From contig JAHFLR010000010.1 in NCBI GenBank assembly GCA_023244795.1, positions 1 to 15,781 of the forward strand: 15,781 nucleotides of DNA, written 5' to 3'. This document shows positions 5,391 to 12,631 of the stretch, one piece after another. The notes beneath the pieces are model-generated. The model was given only the letters and a program-made list of their open reading frames with translations. It was not told the origin of the DNA and did not search any database. The first letter of the stretch is position 1. Every line of letters begins with the position of its first letter. The DNA is from a bacterium. Lineage in GTDB: Bacteria > Patescibacteriota > Minisyncoccia > UBA9983. A program made the translations under genes and the position numbers.

Positions 5391-7757
5391 TTAAAATGAT
5401 ATCATATCTTTCCAGTTTTTGCCCGTAGAGATATTCACACCTATTGGCACCACCGACTTAAAAACGCCTTCCATTTCCTTGGCAATAATAGGCACCGCCT
5501 CTTTAAGCATTGCTTCGTCTATTTCGTAGAGCAGCTCGTCATGGATTTGGAGCAACAAATTAACCTTTTCTTTAAACCGGTCCCCGGCCAAAACACTCTC
5601 TAGCTTAATCATGGCCATCTTAATAAGATCGGCCGCCATACCCTGAAGTGGCGCGTTAACCGCCATTCTCTCCGCTTCTTTAGCAATATACTCCAGCGGG
5701 GAGTTAATTTGGGGGAAGTATCTCCGGCGCCCCAGAATAGTGGTGGTGTAGCCCCTTCGGCGGACAAGCTCTTTTATTTCTTTAACATAATTGGCCATCC
5801 CCTCAAACTCTTTAAAATAGTCGTCATAAAATTTTTGCGCCTCCTCTCGGCTGCAATTTAGATTTTGCTTAAGAGCGTTGACGCCCATACCATAAATAAT
5901 ACCGAAGTTGATTACCTTGGCTCTGCGCCTCATCTCGGAGGTTACCTCGCTTTGCTTAACGCCAAAAACCTCAGCGGCTACCGCGGCGTGGATGTCTCTG
6001 CCCTCTTTAAAAAATTTAATAAGCTTTTCGTCGCCGCTAACGATGGCCGCCACCCTTAACTCAATCTGCGAATAATCAAAGCTGACCAAAACAAATCCCT
6101 CATCGGCGATAACGGCTTTTCTCACGTTCATGCCGAGTTCTGTTTTTTTGGGCAAATTTTGCAAGTTAGGGTTTTTGGAAGAAAGGCGCCCGGTGGTAGT
6201 TCCGGTTTGGTTAAAAACCGTATGCAAGCGGTGGCGTTCGTCTACCAACTTGGGGATGTTATCAATGTAGGTGGAGACCAGTTTGGACAATTCGCGGTAC
6301 GAGATAATCTTATCGATAATAGGGTGTGTTCCTTGCAGCTTAAGCAGCTCACTGATATTGGTAGATTTAGCCCCGGTGCTGGTTTTCTTCATGCTCTTGG
6401 CCTTTAGGCCGAGCTTATCAAAAACTATTTTTGAGAGCTGTTGGGGAGAACTAATGTTAAATTGTTCACCCCCCATCTCCCATATTTCTTTCTCCAGAAC
6501 ATCTAATTTTGCATGATACTCCACAGAGAGTTTTTTAAGATACCCGGTATCTATCAAAACTCCACGGCCCTCCATCTCACGAAGGATTTTAGTGAGCGGC
6601 AACTCTACCTCGGTTAATAGCTTCTCCAGTCCGGCTTGTTTTATTTTGTCGTCTAAAACATTTTCCGCTTCCGCCAGGGTTTTCTTTTTGGTGTATAACA
6701 AAATTTCTCCCTGTTCGGGGTTAGTATAATTGGAGTCTATCAGCCATAGCTTGATAGCCATCTCGTTAAGTTTTTCCGGATTGATTTTTTCTTCTTCGGC
6801 CTCGGGCATCAACCCCTCCTCTTTTTTAACTAATCTGGAGAGCAAGCTCCTAAATCCCAGGTCGTCAAATATTTTGGCGACCGCCTGCTGATTAAAATTA
6901 TCTTTCCATGCGCAATCATTTAACAAAAATTTTATCGGGGCGTCACGCCGGATTTCGGCAAGGGTTTTGCTAAACATGGCATCCTCCTCTTTCTCCTCCA
7001 AGAGGTTGGCAATCCTCTCTTTGATGCCCCTGGCGATAACCGCCTTCTTATCTTTTTTAATCTTCTTGTATAGATTTTCTAGCGTGCCGAAGTTTTTTAT
7101 TATTTCGGTCGCCGTTTTATCGCCGATGCCCTCCACGCCGATAATATTATCGGAGGGGTCTCCCTTGAGACCTTTAAAATCCGGCAGCAACTCCGGAGCA
7201 AAACCGAACCTTTCTTTAACGGCCTTCTCGTTATATAAAATCGTGTCCTGAATTCCCTTCTTAAGAGTATAAACGACCACCTCGTTGCCGCTAACAAGCT
7301 GCATGGTGTCCATGTCGCCAGAGGCGATAATGGTCTGAAGCTGGCCATTACCGCCCGACAGCTGCTGGCCAACTTGTTCCACAATGGTTCCCAAAATGTC
7401 GTCCGCCTCAAAGCCGGGCGAATCATAAACAGGAACACCGAATGCCCGCAAAATATCTCGGGAGCGATTAATTTGCATCGCCAGAGAGTCATCCATTTTG
7501 GGCCTTTTGGCTTTGTACTTGTCGTAAGCGACGTGGCGGAAGGTTGGCCCCGGCAAATCAAAACAGGCCGCAATGTAATCTGGTTTGAGCTCGCCGATAA
7601 CCTTAATCAAAAAGGCGGAAAAACCATAGAGCGCGCCGGTCGGCTCGCCCTTGGGAGAATTAAAGTTAGGCAGCGCGTGGAACGCCCGGTGCAATACCGC
7701 GTGAGAATCCAACAATACCAGTGTCTTTTTTTGCGCTTTTATCTTTTCTTTTGCCAC
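5391..7757 (-). CDS. polA: DNA polymerase I lacking a 3'-5' exonuclease domain
   Basis: The 788-residue enzyme has an intact 5' nuclease domain (about 10-305) with D17, D67, E117/D119/D120, GDMD (147-150) and GDPSDN (199-204), followed by the helix-hairpin-helix VEGIGDKTA. The polymerase domain (about 390-788) carries motif A SFDYSQIELRV (D561), motif B RRAKVINFGIIYGM (O helix, F618) and motif C IHDELLYE (D740, E741). Only about 80 residues separate the two domains, against roughly 190 for a normal proofreading domain, and no DxE exonuclease motif is seen. It should do gap repair and Okazaki processing without proofreading. The start is GTG at 7757, six bases after a TATAAT -10, with no Shine-Dalgarno. 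It is the first gene of the polA - REC - holA operon. Confidence 0.97.
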   Translation of the reverse strand: MAKEKIKAQKKTLVLLDSHAVLHRAFHALPNFNSPKGEPTGALYGFSAFLIKVIGELKPDYIAACFDLPGPTFRHVAYDKYKAKRPKMDDSLAMQINRSRDILRAFGVPVYDSPGFEADDILGTIVEQVGQQLSGGNGQLQTIIASGDMDTMQLVSGNEVVVYTLKKGIQDTILYNEKAVKERFGFAPELLPDFKGLKGDPSDNIIGVEGIGDKTATEIIKNFGTLENLYKKIKKDKKAVIARGIKERIANLLEEKEEDAMFSKTLAEIRRDAPIKFLLNDCAWKDNFNQQAVAKIFDDLGFRSLLSRLVKKEEGLMPEAEEEKINPEKLNEMAIKLWLIDSNYTNPEQGEILLYTKKKTLAEAENVLDDKIKQAGLEKLLTEVELPLTKILREMEGRGVLIDTGYLKKLSVEYHAKLDVLEKEIWEMGGEQFNISSPQQLSKIVFDKLGLKAKSMKKTSTGAKSTNISELLKLQGTHPIIDKIISYRELSKLVSTYIDNIPKLVDERHRLHTVFNQTGTTTGRLSSKNPNLQNLPKKTELGMNVRKAVIADEGFVLVSFDYSQIELRVAAIVSGDEKLIKFFKEGRDIHAAVAAEVFGVKQSEVTSEMRRRAKVINFGIIYGMGVNALKQNLNCSREEAQKFYDDYFKEFEGMANYVKEIKELVRRRGYTTTILGRRRYFPQINSPLEYIAKEAERMAVNAPLQGMAADLIKMAMIKLESVLAGDRFKEKVNLLLQIHDELLYEIDEAMLKEAVPIIAKEMEGVFKSVVPIGVNISTGKNWKDMISF

Positions 7758-7763
7758 GACCTT

Positions 7764-7772
7764 ATTATAGCA
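7764..7772 (-). promoter_or_regulatory. Extended -10 promoter of polA operon
   Basis: Read on the minus strand the bases are TGC TATAAT, a perfect -10 hexamer with the TGn extension. The hexamer ends six bases before the GTG start of polA, predicting a leaderless mRNA. The -35 position falls within the terminator hairpin of the upstream gene and has no match to TTGACA, which fits an extended -10 promoter. Confidence 0.7.
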
Positions 7773-7774
7773 AA

Positions 7775-7810
7775 AACAAAAACCCCCGCTTGCGGGCGGA
7801 GGTTTTTGTT
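7775..7810 (-). terminator. Intrinsic terminator of the FN3/DUF11 surface protein gene
   Basis: AACAAAAACC pairs perfectly with GGTTTTTGTT, and the inner CCGC/GCGG plus one T-G pair extends the stem to about 15 bp around a six-base loop. T-rich bases follow on both strands, so it may work in both directions. It begins nine bases after the stop codon of the surface-protein gene and ends six bases before the polA -10. Confidence 0.85.
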
Positions 7811-7818
7811 TTTTTTAG

Positions 7819-10605
7819 TTAGTAGTTATTCTTTAGTATTCTAGAGATTTTAAAATAGAGATACGCGATACCCATCACTAGCAAAATTATCATTGACCAC
7901 AAAAGATACGCGAGCCAGTTGCCGCTATAAGAAAAGCCCACGGCGGCGGCCAGCGCGGCTAATCCGGTACCAACATCAATGGCGGCCGAAGAAGAAATAT
8001 TTCTCTGGGGAGTGCCGAAAATATCGCTATAATCGAGCACGGCGGTAGCAATCTGCCTGGAGCCGCTTTCGGCATCCTCCGGCACTTGAGCTTGGATAGA
8101 AATTACCCCTTGCTGATTTTTAGCCACCCGACCGATTCTATAAAAATAAACATTGGCGTCTGAAGAAGAGAAGCCGGGGCTGGAGCTGATAAATTTTACA
8201 CCCTCCGGCATGGAAAGTTTTATAACAGCGTTATCCACATCGTTGATACCGATATTGCGGTATCTGATGCTGTAATTAAATGTTCCATTTCTGTCTACCG
8301 CGTTTTTGTCGGCAGAAATGTCCATCGCCATCATTGAGGGATTAAGGATAGTCGTTGTTTTATTGGAAAACCAAGACGCCCCATTGGAACTGGCGGAAAA
8401 AGAATTGTAAACCACAACGCTTTGCTCTACTGTTTTAGCTTTGACTCTTAGGGTAATGACCCGGTCTTGATCGGCGCCAAGGGAGCCCAAATTCCAAATT
8501 AATTGTTGCCCCAACCCATTTGCTCCGCTGGAAGAAAAATTGGGGCTGGCCTCTACGATATCGTAGTAGGGGGAAACCGTATCTTTAACAACAATATCAT
8601 TAGCAGTAGAATTACCAACATTTTTAACACTGAGCGAGTATTCTATCGCGTCGCCAATTGAGGCAACGTTCACAAACTGTGTGCCGTTAGGAAAAGTTAA
8701 ATTTTTAACTTCTTTAAGCGCCGATAATAATGTTGCAGATCCGGAGGAGGTGTTTGCCGATTGGGAACTTCCTCCTGTTCTAAAGGTTAGAATCGCGCCC
8801 TTGTTGGTGCCGGCATCGTTTCTGATAACCGCCCTAAAATAATAATTGGTGTTGGAGGACAAATTAGAAATCGGGGCGCTCATGGATCTCATATAATCTC
8901 CGTAGCCGGTATTGGCCGAGGAAGTGACAGAATAATTATTTAAATTTTGGTCGGTGCCATACTCAAACCAAGAGACGGCGCTGTTGCTGTTCCTTGGGTT
9001 AACCTCTCCATTGAGCGTCGCGTAAGTTGAGCCAATGTTGGTGGCCAATAAAGTATTAACTACCGGAAGGTTGGTCGTTCCGGTTGTAGAAAAGTTTAAA
9101 ATATTCCCGTAGCTGGTACCACAAGAGCTCTGACCCACCGCTCTAAAATAATAATTAGTGTTGGGCTGCAAGTTGGAAACGTATCTGATTAAATCCTGTC
9201 CGGAGTACCCGGTACTATAGCCATAAAATGTTTGGTAAGAAGTTCTTAGCCCTAAAGAATAGCTAGTGCCGTACTCAAACCAAGCATCAGTATTAGCGCC
9301 GTTAGGATTTACCACGCCCCTTAGCGAGGCCGAGTTATCGGTGTTGAAGCCGGCATAACTAGAAGTAATTAGAGGAGAGGAGCATCCGCTGATTGTGCCT
9401 CCGCCGCCGTTGCCGGTTGTATTTAGGGCAAGAACCCCCCCATACGTAGTGCCGAAGCTGTTTCTAGCAACCACTCGATAATAATAAGTAGTGTTGCTGT
9501 TTAAATTAGACACGTAACGAGAAACATTCAAACTAGAATTTCCGTTACCGATGGGTTGCTGGGAAGTGCTGTAAACCAAGTTGCCCTGCGAAGTGCCGTA
9601 CTCAAACCAGTAGTCCGTGCTAAAACCGTGCGGATTAATGCTGCCCATCAGGGTGGCATAATAATCGCCGATGCTAGTGGCGGAAACAGTATCGGCGGAC
9701 GGAGCGCTGCCCTGCTGGCTGAAATTATTGGAAGTAGTAAAACTCATCGTTGTCCCTCTGGAGATGCCGAATTGGTTTTGCGCCACAACTCTATAGTAAT
9801 AGGTGGAGTTGGAATTTAACCCTGAGAGAACTTGGGAGACATTTTGGCTGGCGTTGGCGCTACCGGCGCTGTTTGACGAAGTAGTATTTCCAAAAGAGTT
9901 GCTGGTGCCATATTCAAAATAATAATTAGTGGAGGCTCCGTTGGGGTTAACCGATCCATTTAAGGTCGCTGAGTTGTCGCTAACGTTTATTGCAGAATCT
10001 GTGTTGGCAGAGGGCACGCTGCCGGGGTTGGGATTATTGTTCCCAACCATCAACCTTAAATAAATATAACCGGATTTGGAATTACCGAACTGCACATCGC
10101 CAACACTAACTCCGCTGGAAATTATACTGTCTCCAGTTTGGCCGTTTGGCAATGGAGTCGGTCCGGCAAACTCTGGGAACCAAGCAACAGAACCACTCAC
10201 AAAAGTAAGAGTTTGGTCGCTGGTTAAATTAAGAGTTACGCTGTCATTAACCGCGACTCTGGCATTATCCGCCGCCAGAGCGCCGTTTATCGTAAAACTT
10301 CTTGAGGCGCCCGAGGGAACTTGAATGCTCATCCTTACATTTTTTGCCGCCTCGGTTGGGGTAAAGTTGTGATAATGAAATTGTAATTTTAAAACGTCTC
10401 CCGCGTTAACATTGTTTACGGTTTTTTGATAGTTGATAGAATCCGGATTTTGAGTATTATCTTTTGCACTTAAAACGGCGATACCTTCGTTGCTGTAAGA
10501 GTTCAAATCTACCGACGCTTGAGCCTTAACGGGCGTAACAAAAAATGCGCCGGCTAAAACTAAACCGGAAGCAATTAATATAAAATTTTTTATTTCGTCT
10601 TTCAT
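7819..10605 (-). CDS. Large secreted surface protein: four FN3-like repeats, two DUF11-like domains, C-terminal membrane anchor
   Basis: The 928-residue protein has a signal peptide (about 1-30, ending VKAQA), an N-terminal beta-rich region (about 31-190), then four tandem repeats at roughly 198-292, 300-397, 407-508 and 514-611. Each repeat has the pattern 'ATLNGxVNPxG...FEYGT...SNLxxNTxYYxRAVxxNxxG', an FN3-like fold. Two DUF11/CARDB-like domains follow (about 625-755 and 756-878; SLSVKNVGNSTANDIVVKD and YSIRYRNIGINDVDNAVIK). The end is a membrane helix (about 897-917) and a basic tail. Repeat 3 alone has two cysteines (408, 495). Asn/Ser/Thr content is high. The likely role is a cell-surface stalk or adhesin, perhaps for host contact; that is inference. 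An AGGA lies four bases before the ATG, and a terminator follows the stop. Confidence 0.9.
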   Translation of the reverse strand: MKDEIKNFILIASGLVLAGAFFVTPVKAQASVDLNSYSNEGIAVLSAKDNTQNPDSINYQKTVNNVNAGDVLKLQFHYHNFTPTEAAKNVRMSIQVPSGASRSFTINGALAADNARVAVNDSVTLNLTSDQTLTFVSGSVAWFPEFAGPTPLPNGQTGDSIISSGVSVGDVQFGNSKSGYIYLRLMVGNNNPNPGSVPSANTDSAINVSDNSATLNGSVNPNGASTNYYFEYGTSNSFGNTTSSNSAGSANASQNVSQVLSGLNSNSTYYYRVVAQNQFGISRGTTMSFTTSNNFSQQGSAPSADTVSATSIGDYYATLMGSINPHGFSTDYWFEYGTSQGNLVYSTSQQPIGNGNSSLNVSRYVSNLNSNTTYYYRVVARNSFGTTYGGVLALNTTGNGGGGTISGCSSPLITSSYAGFNTDNSASLRGVVNPNGANTDAWFEYGTSYSLGLRTSYQTFYGYSTGYSGQDLIRYVSNLQPNTNYYFRAVGQSSCGTSYGNILNFSTTGTTNLPVVNTLLATNIGSTYATLNGEVNPRNSNSAVSWFEYGTDQNLNNYSVTSSANTGYGDYMRSMSAPISNLSSNTNYYFRAVIRNDAGTNKGAILTFRTGGSSQSANTSSGSATLLSALKEVKNLTFPNGTQFVNVASIGDAIEYSLSVKNVGNSTANDIVVKDTVSPYYDIVEASPNFSSSGANGLGQQLIWNLGSLGADQDRVITLRVKAKTVEQSVVVYNSFSASSNGASWFSNKTTTILNPSMMAMDISADKNAVDRNGTFNYSIRYRNIGINDVDNAVIKLSMPEGVKFISSSPGFSSSDANVYFYRIGRVAKNQQGVISIQAQVPEDAESGSRQIATAVLDYSDIFGTPQRNISSSAAIDVGTGLAALAAAVGFSYSGNWLAYLLWSMIILLVMGIAYLYFKISRILKNNY

Positions 10606-10634
10606 TTTTTCCTGTGGTGTTAATTTTAATAATC

Positions 10635-10680
10635 CACCTGCTTTTATTTTCTTGTGTTAACAAAAACTCAAAAGTAGGTG
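10635..10680. repeat. Inverted repeat (11-bp stem) upstream of the surface-protein gene
   Basis: CACCTGCTTTT (10635-10645) and AAAAGTAGGTG (10670-10680) pair over 11 positions with one G-T pair, around a 24-base AT-rich loop. It lies in the leader between the proline-tail gene and the 928-residue protein, next to the hairpin at 10682-10713. No T run follows on either strand, so it is not a typical terminator. Confidence 0.5.
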
Positions 10681-10681
10681 T

Positions 10682-10713
10682 GGAACGCGCTCAGTTTCGG
10701 CTAAGCGCGTTCC
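10682..10713 (-). terminator. Perfect 10-bp hairpin after the proline-tail gene, weak terminator candidate
   Basis: GGAACGCGCT and AGCGCGTTCC form a perfect 10-bp GC-rich stem with a 12-base loop, starting 17 bases after the stop codon on the minus strand. The stem is followed by mixed sequence, and T runs come only 8-20 bases later. It may be a weak terminator or an RNA-stabilising hairpin. Confidence 0.5.
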
Positions 10714-10730
10714 GGGAGTTTCTCCTTGGA

Positions 10731-11327
10731 TTAGGGTTGAGGGCCGGGGTGCGGCTGCGGCCCGGGGGTCGGCGTGGGTGTTGGCGTCGGCGTTGGGGTG
10801 GGAGTAGGTGTGGGTGTTGGCGGCTTGGGCTTGGGTTTCGGCACAGGATTGGGCTTGGGTGGGGCATTATTTGTCGGGCCGCCACTGTTATTGACCGTGA
10901 CATTTACCGCGCCACGGTCGCCCTTTCTCATTGCCTTGGCCCCAAAAAAGATTCCGAGGCCAATTGCCACCCCTGCTCCAATATATCCCCAGGGGCTCGC
11001 CGCCTCCTGGTAATTGGAGTTTTGGTACACCGGCGTTCCGGGTGCAACTTCTGCCCGGAGGTCCACCTGGCTTCCTGGCAGAGGCGCCACTTCTCCAGAA
11101 CTTTCGGCCATGTACAGGCCGTTAAGCGCTGATGAGCCGGGCGCTCCCTGGAGCTTGTTGCTCCAGTTAGTAAAGAGCACCAGGCTAACCTGCGCACCCG
11201 CCACCTTGCCCTCGTCGTTCCAATACGGAGAGAGCGAGAGTGACGAGGCCGCAACTGAGCACGGCAACACCACTTGGGCGAGCCAGAAGCTCGCCAGCAT
11301 TACCAGAGACACTAACCTCTTTTTCAC
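10731..11327 (-). CDS. Small secreted membrane protein with proline-rich PT-repeat tail
   Basis: I do not recognise a family. The 198 residues contain a signal peptide (about 1-27, MKKRLVSLVMLASFWLAQ..), a short exported region with SLSLSPYWNDEGKVAG, a Gly-rich membrane helix at about 113-131 (WGYIGAGVAIGLGIFFGA), a basic stop-transfer segment KAMRKGDRG, and a Pro-rich tail. The tail has a KPKPKP block and nine TP repeats (171-188), then GPQP repeats. The start is GTG with AAAGGA nine bases upstream, unlike its neighbours. The DNA is about 60% GC overall and about 80% over the tail. A textbook promoter lies about 95 bases upstream in the end of tsaE. By the positive-inside rule the tail would be cytoplasmic, which is odd for such a sequence. 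Coding is supported by signal peptide, Shine-Dalgarno, promoter and length. Confidence 0.72.
   Translation of the reverse strand: MKKRLVSLVMLASFWLAQVVLPCSVAASSLSLSPYWNDEGKVAGAQVSLVLFTNWSNKLQGAPGSSALNGLYMAESSGEVAPLPGSQVDLRAEVAPGTPVYQNSNYQEAASPWGYIGAGVAIGLGIFFGAKAMRKGDRGAVNVTVNNSGGPTNNAPPKPNPVPKPKPKPPTPTPTPTPTPTPTPTPTPGPQPHPGPQP
10764..10817 (-). repeat. Degenerate 6-bp tandem repeat encoding nine Thr-Pro pairs
   Basis: On the plus strand the unit is roughly GGYGTN, repeated nine times, encoding (TP)9 on the minus strand. Third positions vary between units, so this is not a recent pure microsatellite expansion, though slippage is still possible. Confidence 0.8.
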
Positions 11328-11421
11328 GGTAGTCCATCCTTTCTCCGGTCTTCCGCCGGTCCTAAATTGTTTTCAATCCTTCAGAGAAGCTCTATGTAAA
11401 GAGCGCGATAATTCTTGCTAG

Positions 11422-11450
11422 ATTATACTACTTTACTGGCTTGATGTCAA
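11422..11450 (-). promoter_or_regulatory. Perfect sigma-70-type consensus promoter for the proline-tail gene
   Basis: On the minus strand TTGACA (11450-11445), a 17-base spacer and TATAAT (11427-11422) match the housekeeping consensus at every position. The -35 lies inside the last codons of tsaE and the -10 starts one base after its stop. The predicted leader is nearly 90 bases and ends in a Shine-Dalgarno. Confidence 0.85.
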
Positions 11451-11874
11451 TGCCTCTTTTGTGTTCTTGTTGATGAGTCAGCTCTACCCAATAGTATTTG
11501 GGGGGGAATATTTTTTTAACATTATCAGCCCACTCCACCAAAATTATGTTTTCCGGGTCCTTAATCAGATTCTTCCAACCCAAGGCCAACAACTCTCCCG
11601 ACTTAATCAGGCGATAGGCATCAATGTGCACTAAATTTTTACTACCAGACCTATACCTTTTTAAAATGGCGAAGGTCGGGCTCTTAACTCGTTCTTTGAT
11701 GCCCAGCGTCTTGGCAAAACTTTTTGTAAAAGTTGTTTTACCGCTTCCCAATTCTCCGGAAAGGCCCACCACTACCGCCTGCTTGTTTTTGCCTGACTCA
11801 ATTAAAACTTTTTTCGCCAGCTCTCTGGCGATTTTATTTGTTTCTTTTACCGAATCGGAAATATGTTTAGTCAT
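11428..11874 (-). CDS. tsaE: tRNA threonylcarbamoyladenosine biosynthesis ATPase TsaE
   Basis: TsaE is the small ATPase that works with TsaB and TsaD to make t6A37 in ANN-decoding tRNAs. The 148-residue protein has the Walker A GELGSGKT at 40-47 (K46), the switch SPTFAIL at 65-71, HIDAYR at 83-88 and the VEWAD motif at 113-117 (E114, W115). Length and order of motifs are those of the family. TsaB and TsaD are not in the window. It lies between two GC-rich accessory genes on the same strand, but its own composition (about 43% GC on a sampled line) is that of the core genes. An AAGGAG lies 13 bases before the ATG, rather far. The terminator at 11930-11955 separates it from the upstream gene, so it needs its own promoter. 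Confidence 0.95.
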   Translation of the reverse strand: MTKHISDSVKETNKIARELAKKVLIESGKNKQAVVVGLSGELGSGKTTFTKSFAKTLGIKERVKSPTFAILKRYRSGSKNLVHIDAYRLIKSGELLALGWKNLIKDPENIILVEWADNVKKIFPPKYYWVELTHQQEHKRGIDIKPVK

Positions 11875-11918
11875 TATTTTTAGTTACTCCTTTGATTTAA
11901 ATACTAAACTTTATTTAT

Positions 11919-11955
11919 AAAAAACAAAAGGAGGTAGCGCCGCAGCACCACCTCC
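11919..11955 (-). terminator. Strong intrinsic terminator of the small lipoprotein gene
   Basis: On the minus strand GGAGGTGGTGC pairs with GCGCTACCTCC along all 11 positions (two G-T pairs) around a TGCG tetraloop. It is followed directly by TTTTGTTTTTT (11929-11919). It starts 11 bases after the stop codon. Confidence 0.92.
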
Positions 11956-11966
11956 TCCATGCGCGG

Positions 11967-12461
11967 TCAGAAGCTCCGAAGAGCATCCCGAACGGCAACT
12001 TCAATCCCCTGCTGCATTGCCTCCTTCCGGCTAATAACATCGCTATGGTAAGAGGGCAAGCTAGCCTTGCCTGCGGCCATCTTAACCAGCTCGCCCTCGC
12101 GCCGGAAGAGAAAAACGATGGTCAGTTCCGTGTAGGCGTCGACCACCTTAACTTCCAGCTCCAACTCCGGCTGATCCGTAACCACAAAGGCTCCGCGCGC
12201 CAAGAGCGCCCCGGCAACGAAGTCCTTGAGGTAATCATCCAGCCCCTCAAGACGGTTGCCGGGCGACACAATGGCTACCGCAACCTTTTTGCCTTCCACC
12301 GCCACGGCGGATTTGCCGCCCCGGGCGATCGAGCCGACATCGGCGCGAGTGGCATGCCACCCAACATAGGGGTTATAGGCCCCCGGGGCGATGCAGCCAA
12401 CCAGAAAAAGCGGCAACACCAACGGCGAAATAAGCAAAAAGGTCTTTGTTCCTGTCTTCAC
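11967..12461 (-). CDS. Small predicted lipoprotein, GC-rich
   Basis: The 164-residue protein starts VKTGTKTFLL (GTG) and has a hydrophobic signal ending in the lipobox LVGC, with C23 as the lipidated residue. The mature part has alternating strand and helix segments: VAVAIVSPGNR, a helix DYLKDFVAGALLARG, the strand AFVVTDQPELELEVKVVDAY, then LTIVFLFRREG and a C-terminal helix. This arrangement recalls the small lipoproteins with an ABA/TolB-N-like fold (such as LpoB or CsgG-type domains), but I cannot name a family with confidence. An ideal AAGGAGGAAG lies just upstream (six bases from GGAGG to the GTG), with a strong promoter and terminator. GC is about 60%, well above neighbours. It is divergent from the DHH-like gene and separated from tsaE by a terminator. 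Confidence 0.82.
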   Translation of the reverse strand: MKTGTKTFLLISPLVLPLFLVGCIAPGAYNPYVGWHATRADVGSIARGGKSAVAVEGKKVAVAIVSPGNRLEGLDDYLKDFVAGALLARGAFVVTDQPELELEVKVVDAYTELTIVFLFRREGELVKMAAGKASLPSYHSDVISRKEAMQQGIEVAVRDALRSF

Positions 12462-12533
12462 GGGCTTCCTCCTTCTTTTGAAGAGTTGCTTGGAATACTT
12501 TGGGGGAAATTTTTAGGTACTTTATTCTCTTTT

Positions 12534-12563
12534 ATTATGACATAACTGTTGCCAATATGTCAA
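12534..12563 (-). promoter_or_regulatory. Strong promoter of the small lipoprotein gene
   Basis: On the minus strand TTGACA (12563-12558), 18 bases and CATAAT (12539-12534) give a near-consensus promoter. The predicted start is about 66 bases before the GTG, and the leader ends in an ideal Shine-Dalgarno. Confidence 0.75.
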
Positions 12564-12571
12564 TCTGCTTC

Positions 12572-12609
12572 TTTTTATAAAATTTTCGTTGCAACGGTTT
12601 TTATAAAAT
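12572..12609. repeat. 12-bp direct repeats flanking a 10-bp palindrome in the divergent intergenic region
   Basis: TTTTTATAAAAT occurs at 12572-12583 and 12598-12609, and the perfect palindrome CGTTGCAACG lies between at 12587-12596. The arrangement sits between the lipoprotein promoter (minus) and the DHH-like gene (plus), a typical place for an operator. Confidence 0.6.
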
Positions 12610-12625
12610 GCTACGAATGAAAGAG

Positions 12626-12631
12626 TAAATA
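12626..12631 (+). promoter_or_regulatory. Possible -10 element of the DHH-like gene
   Basis: TAAATA ends six bases before the ATG at 12638, the same spacing as at the polA, DoxX and transporter genes. No good -35 is found, and TATAAA at 12602-12607 is an alternative -10 with a longer leader. Confidence 0.35.

Noticed and set aside
7374..7844. Plus-strand open frame of 156 residues
   Set aside because: It is antisense to the conserved 5' nuclease domain of polA and crosses the terminator.
10764..10826. CRISPR-like or regulatory tandem repeat
   Set aside because: The repeat is a 6-base coding unit giving Thr-Pro pairs, with no spacers.
10614..11132. Plus-strand open frame of 172 residues antisense to the proline-tail gene
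   Set aside because: It is Arg/Gly-rich, opposite a GC-rich gene, and stays open only because of composition. The minus-strand gene has a signal peptide, Shine-Dalgarno and consensus promoter.
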